Assembly (NCBI GenBank): GCA_902596605.1
Contig: CACJUU010000011.1
Location: 1 to 64,000, forward strand
Length of the DNA stretch: 64,000 bases
Direction: 5' to 3'
From: an uncultured Alphaproteobacteria bacterium
GTDB taxonomy: Bacteria > Pseudomonadota > Alphaproteobacteria > Rhodobacterales > Rhodobacteraceae
Positions within the stretch are counted from its first letter, which is position 1. Each line of letters opens with the position of its first letter. The notes beneath the pieces were generated by a model. That model saw nothing but the letters and a program-made list of their open reading frames with translations, made no database searches and had not been told where the DNA came from. The position numbers and the translations under genes are program-made. This document shows positions 49,058-59,336 of the stretch, in pieces.

Positions 49058-50234
49058 TATTATTAGCCTTTTTAAAAAATGCTCTCACATTCGACACAAT
49101 CCATTCGAACTCTTCAGATGTTATACCGGGATAAAGCGGTAAAGTTATCGCAGATCTAGCATATTTTTCTGCATTTACACAGTTCCCGTTCTGAAAAACT
49201 CTATTTCTATAATGTGGTTGTAAATAAATGGGATTATAATGCAGATTTACCGCGATTTGTTTGCTTGTTAAATATTGATATAAGGCATTACGTTCTTTAA
49301 TGTGGCTTTCCTTTAATATTATCACAAAAAGATGATAGCTGCTTTTCGTGGTATTGGATACTTTCTGAAATGAAAGAGGCAAACCTTTTAGAGCAATTAT
49401 ATATTTTTTTGCTAACTTGTTTCTGCTACCAATAAAAGCATCCAATTTTTTTAACTGTGATATTCCCAATGAAGCTTGTAAATCGGTCATTCTAAAATTA
49501 TAGCCTAATGATATCTGCTTATAGTTCCATATCTCCTGATCTATTTGATAGGCTTCGTTTTGATCACACTTTATTATTCCATGTGATCGTATCTGATGTA
49601 ATTTTAAGGCTAAAGCTTTTGAGTTTGTTGTAATTATTCCACCTTCACCGGTGGTAATTATTTTTACTGGATGAAAACTAAAAACACATGCATCAGAGAA
49701 TTCGCATGAACCAATTTTTCGGTTATTAAATTTTCCACCGATAGCATGTGATGAGTCTTCAAGAATTTTAAATTTATATTTTTTTTTCAAAGCGTAGATT
49801 GACTTCATATCTGCGCTCGCACCGCCCATATGCACAACAATAATCAATTTGGGCAGTCTACCTTCTTGGTCAGCCTGTTCAAGTTTAACTGCTAGTGTTT
49901 TCGTACTAATGTTGATAGACTTTAAGTCGATATCGACGAATTCAACGTTAGCACCACACATCATCGGAGCGTTTGCCGATGCTACAAACGAAATAGCACT
50001 AACCCAAACAATATCTCCTTGTTTTACCTCTAGTGCGGTACATGCTGAAAAAAGTGCTGATGTTGCATTGGTAACTGCGATAGCATGTTTGACCCCACAA
50101 TATTCACGGATTTTGCTTTCAAAAGCTGGTACCTGTGGTCCTTGTGTGAGCCAATCGGACTCTAAGGTTGCGACTACGGCCTGTTTATCTGTTTCGTCTA
50201 AATTATGCCGTCCATAAGGAATAATTTTTTTCAT
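49044..50234 (-). CDS. pseC: UDP-4-amino-4,6-dideoxy-N-acetyl-beta-L-altrosamine transaminase
   Basis: IPYGRHNLDETDKQAVVATLESDWLTQGPQVPAFE, FSFHPVKIITTGEGGIITTN. Confidence 0.93.
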   Translation of the reverse strand: MKKIIPYGRHNLDETDKQAVVATLESDWLTQGPQVPAFESKIREYCGVKHAIAVTNATSALFSACTALEVKQGDIVWVSAISFVASANAPMMCGANVEFVDIDLKSINISTKTLAVKLEQADQEGRLPKLIIVVHMGGASADMKSIYALKKKYKFKILEDSSHAIGGKFNNRKIGSCEFSDACVFSFHPVKIITTGEGGIITTNSKALALKLHQIRSHGIIKCDQNEAYQIDQEIWNYKQISLGYNFRMTDLQASLGISQLKKLDAFIGSRNKLAKKYIIALKGLPLSFQKVSNTTKSSYHLFVIILKESHIKERNALYQYLTSKQIAVNLHYNPIYLQPHYRNRVFQNGNCVNAEKYARSAITLPLYPGITSEEFEWIVSNVRAFFKKANNNGKK

Positions 50235-50257
50235 CTTTACTCATAAGGTTAAATTTA

Positions 50258-51250
50258 TTAACAGTGTTCACTAATCATTTTTTTCAGCTGTTGAACTGTT
50301 AAGAAGTTAGTATTGTCGCGGCTATTATAACTAAAGCCCAATGGTACAGCCTCGCAGTTTAAATATTTTTCTTTTAATCTAGGTTTATCTTCATACCCTG
50401 ATGGTAATATAACGTATAGATTCCCTAAATCCTTTGTATTATGAGAATCAGAGTTCGTCACCATCTCTTCGTGGAGTTTCTCTCCTGGACGCAAACCAAC
50501 AATTTTAATTTCAGATTTTTCACATATCGCTTCAGCTAAATCTAAAATATGATAGCTAGGAATTTTAGGTACGAAGATTTCACCGCCAACGCTCTTTTTT
50601 AAACAATCAAAAGCGAGAGAAACTCCCTCACTTAAAGTTATATTAAATCTGGTCATTTTGTCATCAGTAATTGGTAATACTCGAGAATTTTTCAACCTCT
50701 GAAAAAGTGGAATCACTGATCCCCTACTACCCATCACGTTACCATAACGAAGAACACTAAAAGAAATATTAGACGAACCCTTTATATTATTTGCTGCAAT
50801 AAATAATTTATCAGAAGCTAATTTTGTTGCGCCGTATAAGTTGATAGGTGCTGCAGCCTTGTCGGTCGATAACGCTAGCACTTTTTTAACTCCAGCTTCA
50901 AGCGAAGTCTCAATTACATTTTGTGCTCCGATAATATTAGTCTTAATGCATTCAAATGGATTGTATTCTGCTGCGGTTACCTGCTTCATTGCAGCCGCGT
51001 GCAGTACGAAATCAACATCATGCAATGCAGTTCTTAATCGATCTTTATCACGAACATCTCCAATAAAAAACCTTAGAGCGGATGAATTGAAAGATGCAAA
51101 TTCACGTTGCATATCGAATTGTTTCAATTCATCCCTCGAGTATACCACCAATCTCTTAATTTCAGGGAATTTTGTGAGAAGTTCCCTAACAAAATGCTTT
51201 CCAAAGCTTCCTGTACCACCGGTAATTAGTATGCTTGAATTATTGAACAT
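50258..51250 (-). CDS. pseB: UDP-N-acetylglucosamine 4,6-dehydratase (inverting)
   Basis: SILITGGTGSFGKHFV, YSRDELKQFDMQ, LSTDKAAAPINLYGATKLASDKLF, RFNITLSEGV. Confidence 0.95.
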   Translation of the reverse strand: MFNNSSILITGGTGSFGKHFVRELLTKFPEIKRLVVYSRDELKQFDMQREFASFNSSALRFFIGDVRDKDRLRTALHDVDFVLHAAAMKQVTAAEYNPFECIKTNIIGAQNVIETSLEAGVKKVLALSTDKAAAPINLYGATKLASDKLFIAANNIKGSSNISFSVLRYGNVMGSRGSVIPLFQRLKNSRVLPITDDKMTRFNITLSEGVSLAFDCLKKSVGGEIFVPKIPSYHILDLAEAICEKSEIKIVGLRPGEKLHEEMVTNSDSHNTKDLGNLYVILPSGYEDKPRLKEKYLNCEAVPLGFSYNSRDNTNFLTVQQLKKMISEHC

Positions 51251-51265
51251 GCTTAAATGCCTATC

Positions 51266-53011
51266 TTATAGAGTTGAATTAACAAAGGATATTTGACCAT
51301 GTTCAAAATGAACAATAATATCACATTGTTCCAGTATATCAGGTCGATGTGCAATTATAAAAATTGTCTTATCTGAGTCCAGTGAATATATCATTTTCTT
51401 GATTACATCTTCTGTTTTTTTGTCTAATGCGCTTGTCGCTTCGTCTAGTATAAGTATTTGGAAATTCTGATATAAAGCTCTTGCAATAGCTAAACGTTGC
51501 CGCTGGCCTCCTGAAAAATTAATTCCATTCTCGCCTGCATTAGAATAAATACCCTTGCTTAGACGCTCAATGAATTCCCTTGAGCCACTATTATCAATAG
51601 CTGATTGCAACCTCCTTAGATCTATATTTGAAGAACCTTCTCCAAATGCTATATTCTCTGCAATTGTGGCATCTTGTAAAGTTATATCCTGAGGCACGTA
51701 ACTAATAATAGAATGCCATTCTTTAAAATTAAGAGAAGCAAATTTTACTCCATCTATAAGAATATTACCAGTTGTAGGTTCAAGCAGACCAGCTACCAAA
51801 TCACAAAAGGTGCTTTTCCCACTACCTGTTTGGCCAGTGATACCTACCCTAGCACCAATTGGTATTTCAAAATTAATATCCTGTAATGAACTTCGTTCTG
51901 CTTCTTGATGAGCAAAAGTCACATTCTTAAACTCAATCTTTTTCTTGAAAGAGGGAAGCTGTTGCCCAATCAGTTGACTATCTAGCAAAATATGATCCAG
52001 AAATTTAAGTGTATCAATCACAGTTTTATTGCTTGTCTTGATGGCCGCTATGGACGAATAAATCAACTGCATAACAGGGAGCAACCGTTGCGTGCCATAA
52101 ACTATTGCACCCATCGCTATCAATGTACTCCCACCATCTTGTTTTGTCGGAATGGCTACTGAAAGTAAAAGGATAATTATGATTGCAGCGGTCTCAATGA
52201 AAAACCGTGGTGTTGTCTGTATTATAAAACTATCAGCTTGTGCGGCACGAAATCGTTTGTCTGTTTCATAGTAAGATTGCAGAAAGTAATTCTGCTTATT
52301 TCCCAAAATAACATCTCTTATATTCGTAAGGCAATCTCTTAGAACCTGAAATAAATTTGTATTTTCTTCAGACAAGACGGTAGAACACTTCTTAAGAGTT
52401 GATTTGAAAAATAAGTATATTAATAAGTAAGCAAGCCCTACTGAAATTAAGGTAATACTCGACAATAATGGAGATAATATTAGTAAAGCGTATAGTATGG
52501 CTGTAGTCAAAATGATACCAGATATAATGTTAAGTATTGGGTAGATTAGACCACGAACAACAGCAGTTACTTTCATCGTTATGCTTGATATTATATCACT
52601 AGAATTATTGGCGATATGATACGCGTAGTTTTTATTCAAAATATTTTCATAGATTTTGTAGCTTATTGTTAATCCGATATTAAAAGAAAATCTTGTAATC
52701 AACCTTGTTTGATAAATTCTGAACACTCCACTTAGTGTGATAAGAACACAAAATATAGTAACAAGGAATCCCTTTAGATTCGTCTCTGTAATATTGAATA
52801 AATTTAATAAATATACATATCTATCAATAATATTTGATTGGTTATTAGTATCATTAAGTATTTCCAATAGAGGAACAAGTGTTCCAATGCTTATTAGCTC
52901 AGCAAATGATGCAAATGTCATGATCAAAATAATGTACAATATATGAAATTTTTCTTTCCAACTAATTAGGCCAAAAATAACAGAGATATTTTTCAAAAAT
53001 TGTGAATTCAT
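51266..53011 (-). CDS. ABC transporter ATP-binding/permease (PglK/lipid-linked oligosaccharide flippase-like)
   Basis: GITGQTGSGKSTFCDLVAGLLEPTTG, NFSGGQRQRLAIARALYQNFQILILDEATSALD, fused TM domain. Confidence 0.92.
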   Translation of the reverse strand: MNSQFLKNISVIFGLISWKEKFHILYIILIMTFASFAELISIGTLVPLLEILNDTNNQSNIIDRYVYLLNLFNITETNLKGFLVTIFCVLITLSGVFRIYQTRLITRFSFNIGLTISYKIYENILNKNYAYHIANNSSDIISSITMKVTAVVRGLIYPILNIISGIILTTAILYALLILSPLLSSITLISVGLAYLLIYLFFKSTLKKCSTVLSEENTNLFQVLRDCLTNIRDVILGNKQNYFLQSYYETDKRFRAAQADSFIIQTTPRFFIETAAIIIILLLSVAIPTKQDGGSTLIAMGAIVYGTQRLLPVMQLIYSSIAAIKTSNKTVIDTLKFLDHILLDSQLIGQQLPSFKKKIEFKNVTFAHQEAERSSLQDINFEIPIGARVGITGQTGSGKSTFCDLVAGLLEPTTGNILIDGVKFASLNFKEWHSIISYVPQDITLQDATIAENIAFGEGSSNIDLRRLQSAIDNSGSREFIERLSKGIYSNAGENGINFSGGQRQRLAIARALYQNFQILILDEATSALDKKTEDVIKKMIYSLDSDKTIFIIAHRPDILEQCDIIVHFEHGQISFVNSTL

Positions 53012-53174
53012 TTTGATACTTTAAGTTTATGATTGCTATCAATCAATCGAACGAAGCATTTAAAATCTCTCTGATCAGATATAACCTGACTTCTCAACCC
53101 TATCTGTAGCTAACGCGAGTGTGCATTCCGAGGAACGTGGTGTCGACTTTCCCGTAACTAAGAACCATAAGCAT

Positions 53175-53303
53175 TTAATTCTGAGGCTTTACATTAAATT
53201 GTTGGCCAATATCAACATAGTGCACCTCTTCGAAACCGTATATCTTGCTGGGTTTTTTAAAATTTATTGACCTTCGTAATAACCAAAGAAATAACTTCAG
53301 CAT
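53175..53303 (-). CDS. 42-aa mini-ORF overlapping the pseI stop
   Basis: ATGCTGA overlap with the pseI stop; MLKLFLWLLRRSINFKKPSKIYGFEEVHYVDIGQQFNVKPQN; absent from the ORF track. Confidence 0.35.
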   Translation of the reverse strand: MLKLFLWLLRRSINFKKPSKIYGFEEVHYVDIGQQFNVKPQN

Positions 53304-54325
53304 AGGTGATCCTCTGATAACGGCGTACCACGAGTTAAGGATACGGTAGCTTTTTTTCCTATGATAGAAAAGTATTTCTTAGGATGTAAGCCCAATCCAG
53401 GACGAATGATTTTAATATTGTTTTCTGAAAATGGCTCGCCCTTTTTAATGTCTTTAATCACAAAAATTGACCGAGCGTGGTTTACGCCTTTTCTACTGCA
53501 ATTTAATATATCACTATTCCCTAAACTTTCCCAGACCGAGCCAGCTGTTTCGATAGCATGAGATAATTCATGCGGTTCAATTGAGAAGCCCGCATCTGCT
53601 CCACCGTCCCCTCTATCTAGTGTGAAGTGTTTTTCTATTATTGATGCTCCTTTCGCAACCGCTGCCGAGACCGCTATATTTCCCAATGAATGATCTGAAA
53701 GACCAAAAACTTTTGAATATTTTTTAAGTTCGTCCAAAGCATTTATATTCATTTCGTTTACTGCCGCTGGGTATGAGCTTGTACAATGTAGTAAAGCATA
53801 TTCGCCTGAATTATTTTTCTCCAGGAAGTTGATCGTATCTAAGACATCATTAATCGTGGAAACGCCAGTGGAAATGATAATTGGTTTTTTTGTTTCCGCA
53901 ACTGCTTTTAATAAAATAGGATCAGAGGCTTCAAAAGATGCAATTTTATAAGCAGGACAATCTAAGTCTTCTAAGAGTGCTACAGATGCATTATCAAATG
54001 GAGAACTGAAAATTGTTATGCCAATGATCTTGGCATAATCAAAAAGTTGATTGTGCCATTCTAACGGCATTGAAATAGATTGATATAGATCATAATAAGA
54101 TCTGCCCGCCCAAACATCACTTTTTATTATAAACTCCTCGCGATTACAATTAATTGTAATAGAGTCAGCCGAGTAAGTCTGCAACTTCACGGCGCTGGCT
54201 CCACATTTTTTTGCCACCTTTATAATTTTTTTTGCTGTAGTCAAACTGCCATTATGGTTAGTGGACATTTCAGCAATGAAATATGGGCGCGCCGACGCAC
54301 CAATTTTTTTCCCTTCAATTATCAA
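53297..54325 (-). CDS. pseI: Pseudaminic acid synthase
   Basis: PYFIAEMSTNHNGSLTTAKKIIKVAKKCGASAVKLQTY, LLHCTSSYPAAVNEMNI, GLSDHSLG, EKHFTLDRGDGGADAGFS. Confidence 0.95.
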   Translation of the reverse strand: MIIEGKKIGASARPYFIAEMSTNHNGSLTTAKKIIKVAKKCGASAVKLQTYSADSITINCNREEFIIKSDVWAGRSYYDLYQSISMPLEWHNQLFDYAKIIGITIFSSPFDNASVALLEDLDCPAYKIASFEASDPILLKAVAETKKPIIISTGVSTINDVLDTINFLEKNNSGEYALLHCTSSYPAAVNEMNINALDELKKYSKVFGLSDHSLGNIAVSAAVAKGASIIEKHFTLDRGDGGADAGFSIEPHELSHAIETAGSVWESLGNSDILNCSRKGVNHARSIFVIKDIKKGEPFSENNIKIIRPGLGLHPKKYFSIIGKKATVSLTRGTPLSEDHLC

Positions 54326-55382
54326 CTATGGCCTCCAATTTCTTAATCACTCTGTATGCCCCGTTTCCATCAACCAACTGAAACGCCGATAGCACCATAT
54401 TTTTATACTCACTTTCATTTATTTTATAAAATATTTTTTGTACTTCATGAAAATTTGTCACATTCTTAACGGCATTGGCTCCGACTAGAGCGAGCGTGCC
54501 TTGGCGTTGATTTTCTGCCATTATGAATTGAAGCGTGGGCAACCCCATGCAACAACGCTCCAAAGAGGTAGTACCACCTCCACCAATAGCAATACTACTT
54601 TCAGCCATTAGCTCTGCCATGTTATTGGCATTCCAGTGACATTCGTATTCTAACTCACTATCTTTAAGAAATTTGGTCAAACTTTTCTGAAAACGATAGG
54701 CTGAACCACAAACAATTGTTAATTTTAATCTGGTTATTTTTTCGTATTCTATAAGTGCTCTTAACGTTTTTTCCGTAAAATTTTCAGTATCACTTCCACC
54801 AAAACTAATGAACAGCTGATCAATCTTTCCAGTTAATTTTCTTTTAATACTTTTGTCGCGCAACTTTCTAAATTTGGGTGAAATTATAGCATATTCAGTT
54901 CCGAACATTGTAAGAGTATTTTCTTCCGTTAACCCCTTATATTTTCGCCAACATGCATCAAGATTTTGATCGAGCAAAAAATCACCGCATAATTTTCTAT
55001 CGCCGAGATCATCTATAAATCCAACTTTTTTGACATATTTTTTTACAAATTTTGCCCAATCTTGATCTAAGAAATAACTATCGGCTAAACAAATTGTGGG
55101 TGCAAAGTTCAATATAAAATCAAGCATCATTTTTTGAGAGATTTTTTCTCTATAACTGTCGGATTTAACTACTTTAACGCCTTGTTTTTTATAGCTTACT
55201 TTATGAAAATAAACGCAGAACCCCTTTTTTTTAATTTGTTCTATGAAGAGCACATTATCGCTGTAAAGATAAAAAGCGACCTGATGCTGCAATTTTATGC
55301 AGTACTCAGCAAGTGTTAAACACCTGATTAAATGACCTGTTCCAATTTGTGCACCTGTATCAACAAAAAATGCAATTCTCAA
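54315..55382 (-). CDS. pseG: UDP-2,4-diacetamido-2,4,6-trideoxy-beta-L-altropyranose hydrolase
   Basis: LRIAFFVDTGAQIGTGHLIRCLTLAE, LFISFGGSDTENFT, AIGGGGTTSLERCCMGLP; TTG start overlapping the pseF stop preferred over the longer ORF. Confidence 0.93.
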   Translation of the reverse strand: MRIAFFVDTGAQIGTGHLIRCLTLAEYCIKLQHQVAFYLYSDNVLFIEQIKKKGFCVYFHKVSYKKQGVKVVKSDSYREKISQKMMLDFILNFAPTICLADSYFLDQDWAKFVKKYVKKVGFIDDLGDRKLCGDFLLDQNLDACWRKYKGLTEENTLTMFGTEYAIISPKFRKLRDKSIKRKLTGKIDQLFISFGGSDTENFTEKTLRALIEYEKITRLKLTIVCGSAYRFQKSLTKFLKDSELEYECHWNANNMAELMAESSIAIGGGGTTSLERCCMGLPTLQFIMAENQRQGTLALVGANAVKNVTNFHEVQKIFYKINESEYKNMVLSAFQLVDGNGAYRVIKKLEAIVDN

Positions 55383-56074
55383 ATTTGTTGATCCTTTATC
55401 ATTTTGTATAACAGTTCTGCATGCATCCAATCTTCTGGCGTATCTATGTCTTGGACCATGTATCTAGGAATAGGAACCCCCCGAGACATAGAGCTGAAAA
55501 TTTTTGAGCTTTGCCTCCAAACCTGAGGTGTAGCAAAATACATGCAACCTGCATCATGAAAGGTTTCTGCTAAATCCTGAGACCTGGAAGAATAATGCTC
55601 AGGGAATAACATTTCCACGTTTCGACGTTTATTAAGATAAAGTGCTCTCTGTACTGGATAGGGAAATGAAGCAACTGGAAACGTGTATCCTTTTTGATTA
55701 TTCAATGCCATGTGATAAATATTTTTGATTTCAGTCACAGAAATTAATGGAATGCACGGATAAACACAAGCTACCAGATCTACACTTTCAATTTCCTTTT
55801 CAAGTCTTTTAATAACATCTAATATTACGCTCCTTGTATCCGAATAGTCATCTGATAACTCATGGCTTCTTAAAAAAGGTATTTCAGCGCCGGCATTATC
55901 TGCTACATCTGCAATTTCTCTACTATCTGTCGACACTATAATTCGATCAAATACATTAGTTTGCTGTAACTTTCGAATGCAAATCTCAAGCATCGGCACA
56001 CCATGAAAAAACTTTATATTTTTTTTGGGGATTCTTTTACTTCCACCCCGAGCAGGAATTATAGCAATTCTCAC
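55379..56074 (-). CDS. pseF: Pseudaminic acid cytidylyltransferase
   Basis: IAIIPARGGSKRIPKKNIKFFHGVPMLE, VSTDSREIADVA, AGCMYFATPQVW, YMVQDIDTPEDWMHAELLYK. Confidence 0.95.
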   Translation of the reverse strand: MRIAIIPARGGSKRIPKKNIKFFHGVPMLEICIRKLQQTNVFDRIIVSTDSREIADVADNAGAEIPFLRSHELSDDYSDTRSVILDVIKRLEKEIESVDLVACVYPCIPLISVTEIKNIYHMALNNQKGYTFPVASFPYPVQRALYLNKRRNVEMLFPEHYSSRSQDLAETFHDAGCMYFATPQVWRQSSKIFSSMSRGVPIPRYMVQDIDTPEDWMHAELLYKMIKDQQI

Positions 56075-56203
56075 CTTCTAATCTAACTCTATTCTATGTA
56101 CGGTTTATCTTTAGTTTCAGCAAAAAATTTTAATAAAGCAACTTGATACGCATTTTCATTTGGGACACAAACTGGCATGACAAACGAAAATGATTAGCAT
56201 TTT

Positions 56204-57037
56204 TTACCCATTAGATGAAATTTCATTAGAATTATGTGTATGAATAATAGCTTTAACAAATCCATCTACTGAACCACAATCGAAACGTCGTCCTTTTAGG
56301 CGGACCGCTTCTACTGAGTTCTGTCTTGCGTGTATGTCAATAGCATCTGCTAGTTGAATTTCACCACCTGATCCAGAACTGGCTCCGCGTAGAGTGCCAA
56401 AGATATCGGGCTTCAAGACATATCTTCCGATTGATGCAAGGTTTGACGGCGCTTCGCGTGCATCAGGTTTCTCAATTAGACCTGCAATTCCTACTCCTGA
56501 TTCATTTGGTACTACAACACCATATTTAGAAATATCAGGACCATCGACTTCCATAACGGATAGCTGAGATTTACCCGATATTTTAAAAGCATTTACAAGA
56601 TCTGAAGTAACTCCAGGTTTATAATCCGTCAGAAAGTCATCAGCTAAAAGAACAGCAAAAGGTTCATTTCCAACGGCACGCTCTGCGCACGAGACCGCGT
56701 GTCCCAACCCCAGTTGTTCTGCCTGCCGCACAAAGATGCATTCCACGCCTTCTGGAATAATGTTGCGTACCATATCAGCCTGCACATCTTTACCCTTGGC
56801 GCGCAATAAGGCTTCCAGCTCATTGTTTGCATCAAAGTGATCTTCAATTGCCCGCTTGTTCCGACCCGTAACAAAAATTAGCGTGTCGATACCTGCAGCA
56901 ATCGCCTCCTCAGCAGCATATTGAATTAGCGGTTTGTCCACAATTGGCAATAGCTCTTTCGGCATCGCCTTGGTAGCCGGCAAAAAACGTGTACCAAATC
57001 CTGCAACAGGGAAAACGGCTTTTCTAATTCTTACCAT
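56204..57037 (-). CDS. galU: UTP-glucose-1-phosphate uridylyltransferase
   Basis: KAVFPVAGFGTRFLPATKAMPKELLPIVDKPLIQYAAEEAI, FVRQAEQLGLGHAV. Confidence 0.96.
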   Translation of the reverse strand: MVRIRKAVFPVAGFGTRFLPATKAMPKELLPIVDKPLIQYAAEEAIAAGIDTLIFVTGRNKRAIEDHFDANNELEALLRAKGKDVQADMVRNIIPEGVECIFVRQAEQLGLGHAVSCAERAVGNEPFAVLLADDFLTDYKPGVTSDLVNAFKISGKSQLSVMEVDGPDISKYGVVVPNESGVGIAGLIEKPDAREAPSNLASIGRYVLKPDIFGTLRGASSGSGGEIQLADAIDIHARQNSVEAVRLKGRRFDCGSVDGFVKAIIHTHNSNEISSNG

Positions 57038-57051
57038 TCTTCAACTTCGCT

Positions 57052-58083
57052 TCAAACATTGTAATACTCTCGATACCAGTCGACAAAATTTTGTACGCCG
57101 GTTGATATATCTGTTGTTGGTTTAAAGCCCGTTAAGCTCTCCAAAAGCGTTGTGTCTGCCCAAGTTGTCGGAACATCTCCTGCCTGCATCGGCATTAAAT
57201 TCTTGACTGCCTTGATTCCAACGGATTTTTCAATGGCGGTAATAAAATCGAGTAATTGGGCTGGCTCGGAGTTTCCAATGTTTACTATCCGAAACGGCGC
57301 CACTTTTGATTTGCTATCCACAAAGTCCTTCTCAGCTGAAGTTGAATCTGAAACTGAAGGATTTACATCAATTAATAAGCGCATTCCGTCTACTAAGTCA
57401 TCAATGTAAGTGAAATCACGGCTCATATCGCCGTAATTGTATACATCTATTGGATCACCATTCAGGATAGCTCTCGTAAATTTGAATAGTGCCATATCCG
57501 GTCGACCCCATGGCCCATATACAGTGAAGAATCGAAACATAGTTATAGGCAAGTCAAACAGGTGCGCATAACTATGCGCCATATTTTCTGTCGACTTTTT
57601 TGTAGCTGCGTAAAATGACATCTGATGATCCGCTTTTATAATTTCTTTATATGGTATTTTCTCATTTGCTCCATATGTGGAAGATGTAGAAGCAAGTAGC
57701 ATATGCTGGGGCGGGAAGGCGCGTGCTGCCTCCAACAGCTCAAAAGTTCCGTAAATATTGCTGTCGAGATAAGCCCTCGGATTTTCGATTGAGTACCTTA
57801 CACCCGCTTGAGCTGCCAAATGAATGACGACATGCGGCAGTTCGCTTTTAAATACCTCCATAAGAGCATTAGGCGTCTCAACTTTTTCATGAACAGATCT
57901 ATAAGATGTGCTCTTCAAAAGCATGTCCTCTCGGCACTCCTTCAGGGAAATATCGTAATAATCGGACATGCAGTCTAAGCCAATAACCCGCCATCCTTCA
58001 TCTAGGAGCCTCTTCGAAATGTGATATCCAATGAATCCCCCCGCGCCAGTGACAAGTGCTGTTTTTTGTCTTGAGTTTTCCAA
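57052..58083 (-). CDS. NAD-dependent epimerase, UDP-glucuronate 4-epimerase type
   Basis: ALVTGAGGFIGYHISKRLLDEGWRVIGLDCMSDYYDISLKECR, FFTVYGPWGRPDMALFKFTRAI. Confidence 0.92.
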   Translation of the reverse strand: MENSRQKTALVTGAGGFIGYHISKRLLDEGWRVIGLDCMSDYYDISLKECREDMLLKSTSYRSVHEKVETPNALMEVFKSELPHVVIHLAAQAGVRYSIENPRAYLDSNIYGTFELLEAARAFPPQHMLLASTSSTYGANEKIPYKEIIKADHQMSFYAATKKSTENMAHSYAHLFDLPITMFRFFTVYGPWGRPDMALFKFTRAILNGDPIDVYNYGDMSRDFTYIDDLVDGMRLLIDVNPSVSDSTSAEKDFVDSKSKVAPFRIVNIGNSEPAQLLDFITAIEKSVGIKAVKNLMPMQAGDVPTTWADTTLLESLTGFKPTTDISTGVQNFVDWYREYYNV

Positions 58084-58085
58084 AC

Positions 58086-59252
58086 TTAATCAACTCCAAA
58101 TAAGTCTCGAGTAAAGACTTTTTCTGAAATGGCTTTCAATTCAGCAACCATCCTATTTGCTAAAATGATATCTACGCTGCGTTGGAACGCGCCAAAGTCT
58201 TTTTCAACGCGTGAATTGAAAAACTCATTTTCGCTCAACTCAGGTTCGAAAACGATAACTTCGATACCCTTAGCCTTTATCCGCTTCATTATCCCTTGGA
58301 TAGAACTCTGACGGAAATTATCACTTCCTGCTTTCATAACGAGACGATAAATCCCGACAGTTTCAGGCCGTCGTTTCATAATCAAATCAGCCAAGAAATC
58401 TTTGCGCGTTGAGTTGGCATCCACTATCGCGCGTATGATGTTCTGAGGTACTGCGTCGTAGTTTGCCAAAAGCTGCTTCGTATCCTTTGGTAGACAATAT
58501 CCGCCGTAACCAAAGGATGGGTTGTTGTAGTGGTTGCCAATACGAGGATCGAGCGACACCCCATCAATAATCTCACGGCTATCCATGTTGCCGGCAAGCG
58601 CATAGCTATCTAACTCATTGAAAAATGCAACCCGCATTGCTAGATATGTATTTGAGAATAATTTTATTGCTTCTGCCTCACGCGCGCCGGTAAAAAGTAA
58701 ATCCACGTCAGGCTTCAATGAACCTTGAGCTAGCAGTTTTGCAAACGTCTCTGCACGCTTTGATTTTTCACCTACAATGATACGACTTGGGTGCAAGTTA
58801 TCGTAGAGTGCCTTGCCTTCTCTCAGAAACTCTGGAGAAAAGATCACTGCATCAGTTTTCAAGCGTTGCCTCACATCCTCGGTAAACCCAACTGGTACCG
58901 TCGATTTTACAACTATGCAGGTTTTAGGCTCACTATCTATAACTTGAGCAATTACTTCCTCAACTGACGAGGTATCAAAGAAGTTAGATTTTTCGTCATA
59001 GTTTGTGGGAGTTGACACAATTATGAAATGAGCGCCAATTACAGCGCGCTTTAGGTCAGTACTTGCTGAAAGATTTAAATCCTTATTTGCTAGATATTCA
59101 GAAAGCTCTGGATCTATAATTGGCGACTCTTTAGCGTTTATCGCATCGACTCGCTCTTGTGAGATATCGACACCAATAACTTCGTTGTGCTGTGCCAACA
59201 GAATTGCATTCGACAGACCAACGTACCCCAAACCAACAACAACAGTTTTCAT
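58086..59252 (-). CDS. ugd: UDP-glucose 6-dehydrogenase
   Basis: VVGLGYVGLSNAILLAQHNEVIGVDI, FSPEFLREGKALYDNLHPSRIIVG, GYGGYCLPKDTKQL. Confidence 0.94.
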   Translation of the reverse strand: MKTVVVGLGYVGLSNAILLAQHNEVIGVDISQERVDAINAKESPIIDPELSEYLANKDLNLSASTDLKRAVIGAHFIIVSTPTNYDEKSNFFDTSSVEEVIAQVIDSEPKTCIVVKSTVPVGFTEDVRQRLKTDAVIFSPEFLREGKALYDNLHPSRIIVGEKSKRAETFAKLLAQGSLKPDVDLLFTGAREAEAIKLFSNTYLAMRVAFFNELDSYALAGNMDSREIIDGVSLDPRIGNHYNNPSFGYGGYCLPKDTKQLLANYDAVPQNIIRAIVDANSTRKDFLADLIMKRRPETVGIYRLVMKAGSDNFRQSSIQGIMKRIKAKGIEVIVFEPELSENEFFNSRVEKDFGAFQRSVDIILANRMVAELKAISEKVFTRDLFGVD

Positions 59253-59336
59253 AAATTTATCCGCAAGATTGCTTTCCTTTTTTTTTCGCTTTCCATAGTT
59301 GTGTAGTAATGCTCAAAATATCGCTTTTGTTAACAT

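Noticed and set aside
50841-51296. 151-aa plus-strand ORF
   Set aside because: Antisense to pseB.
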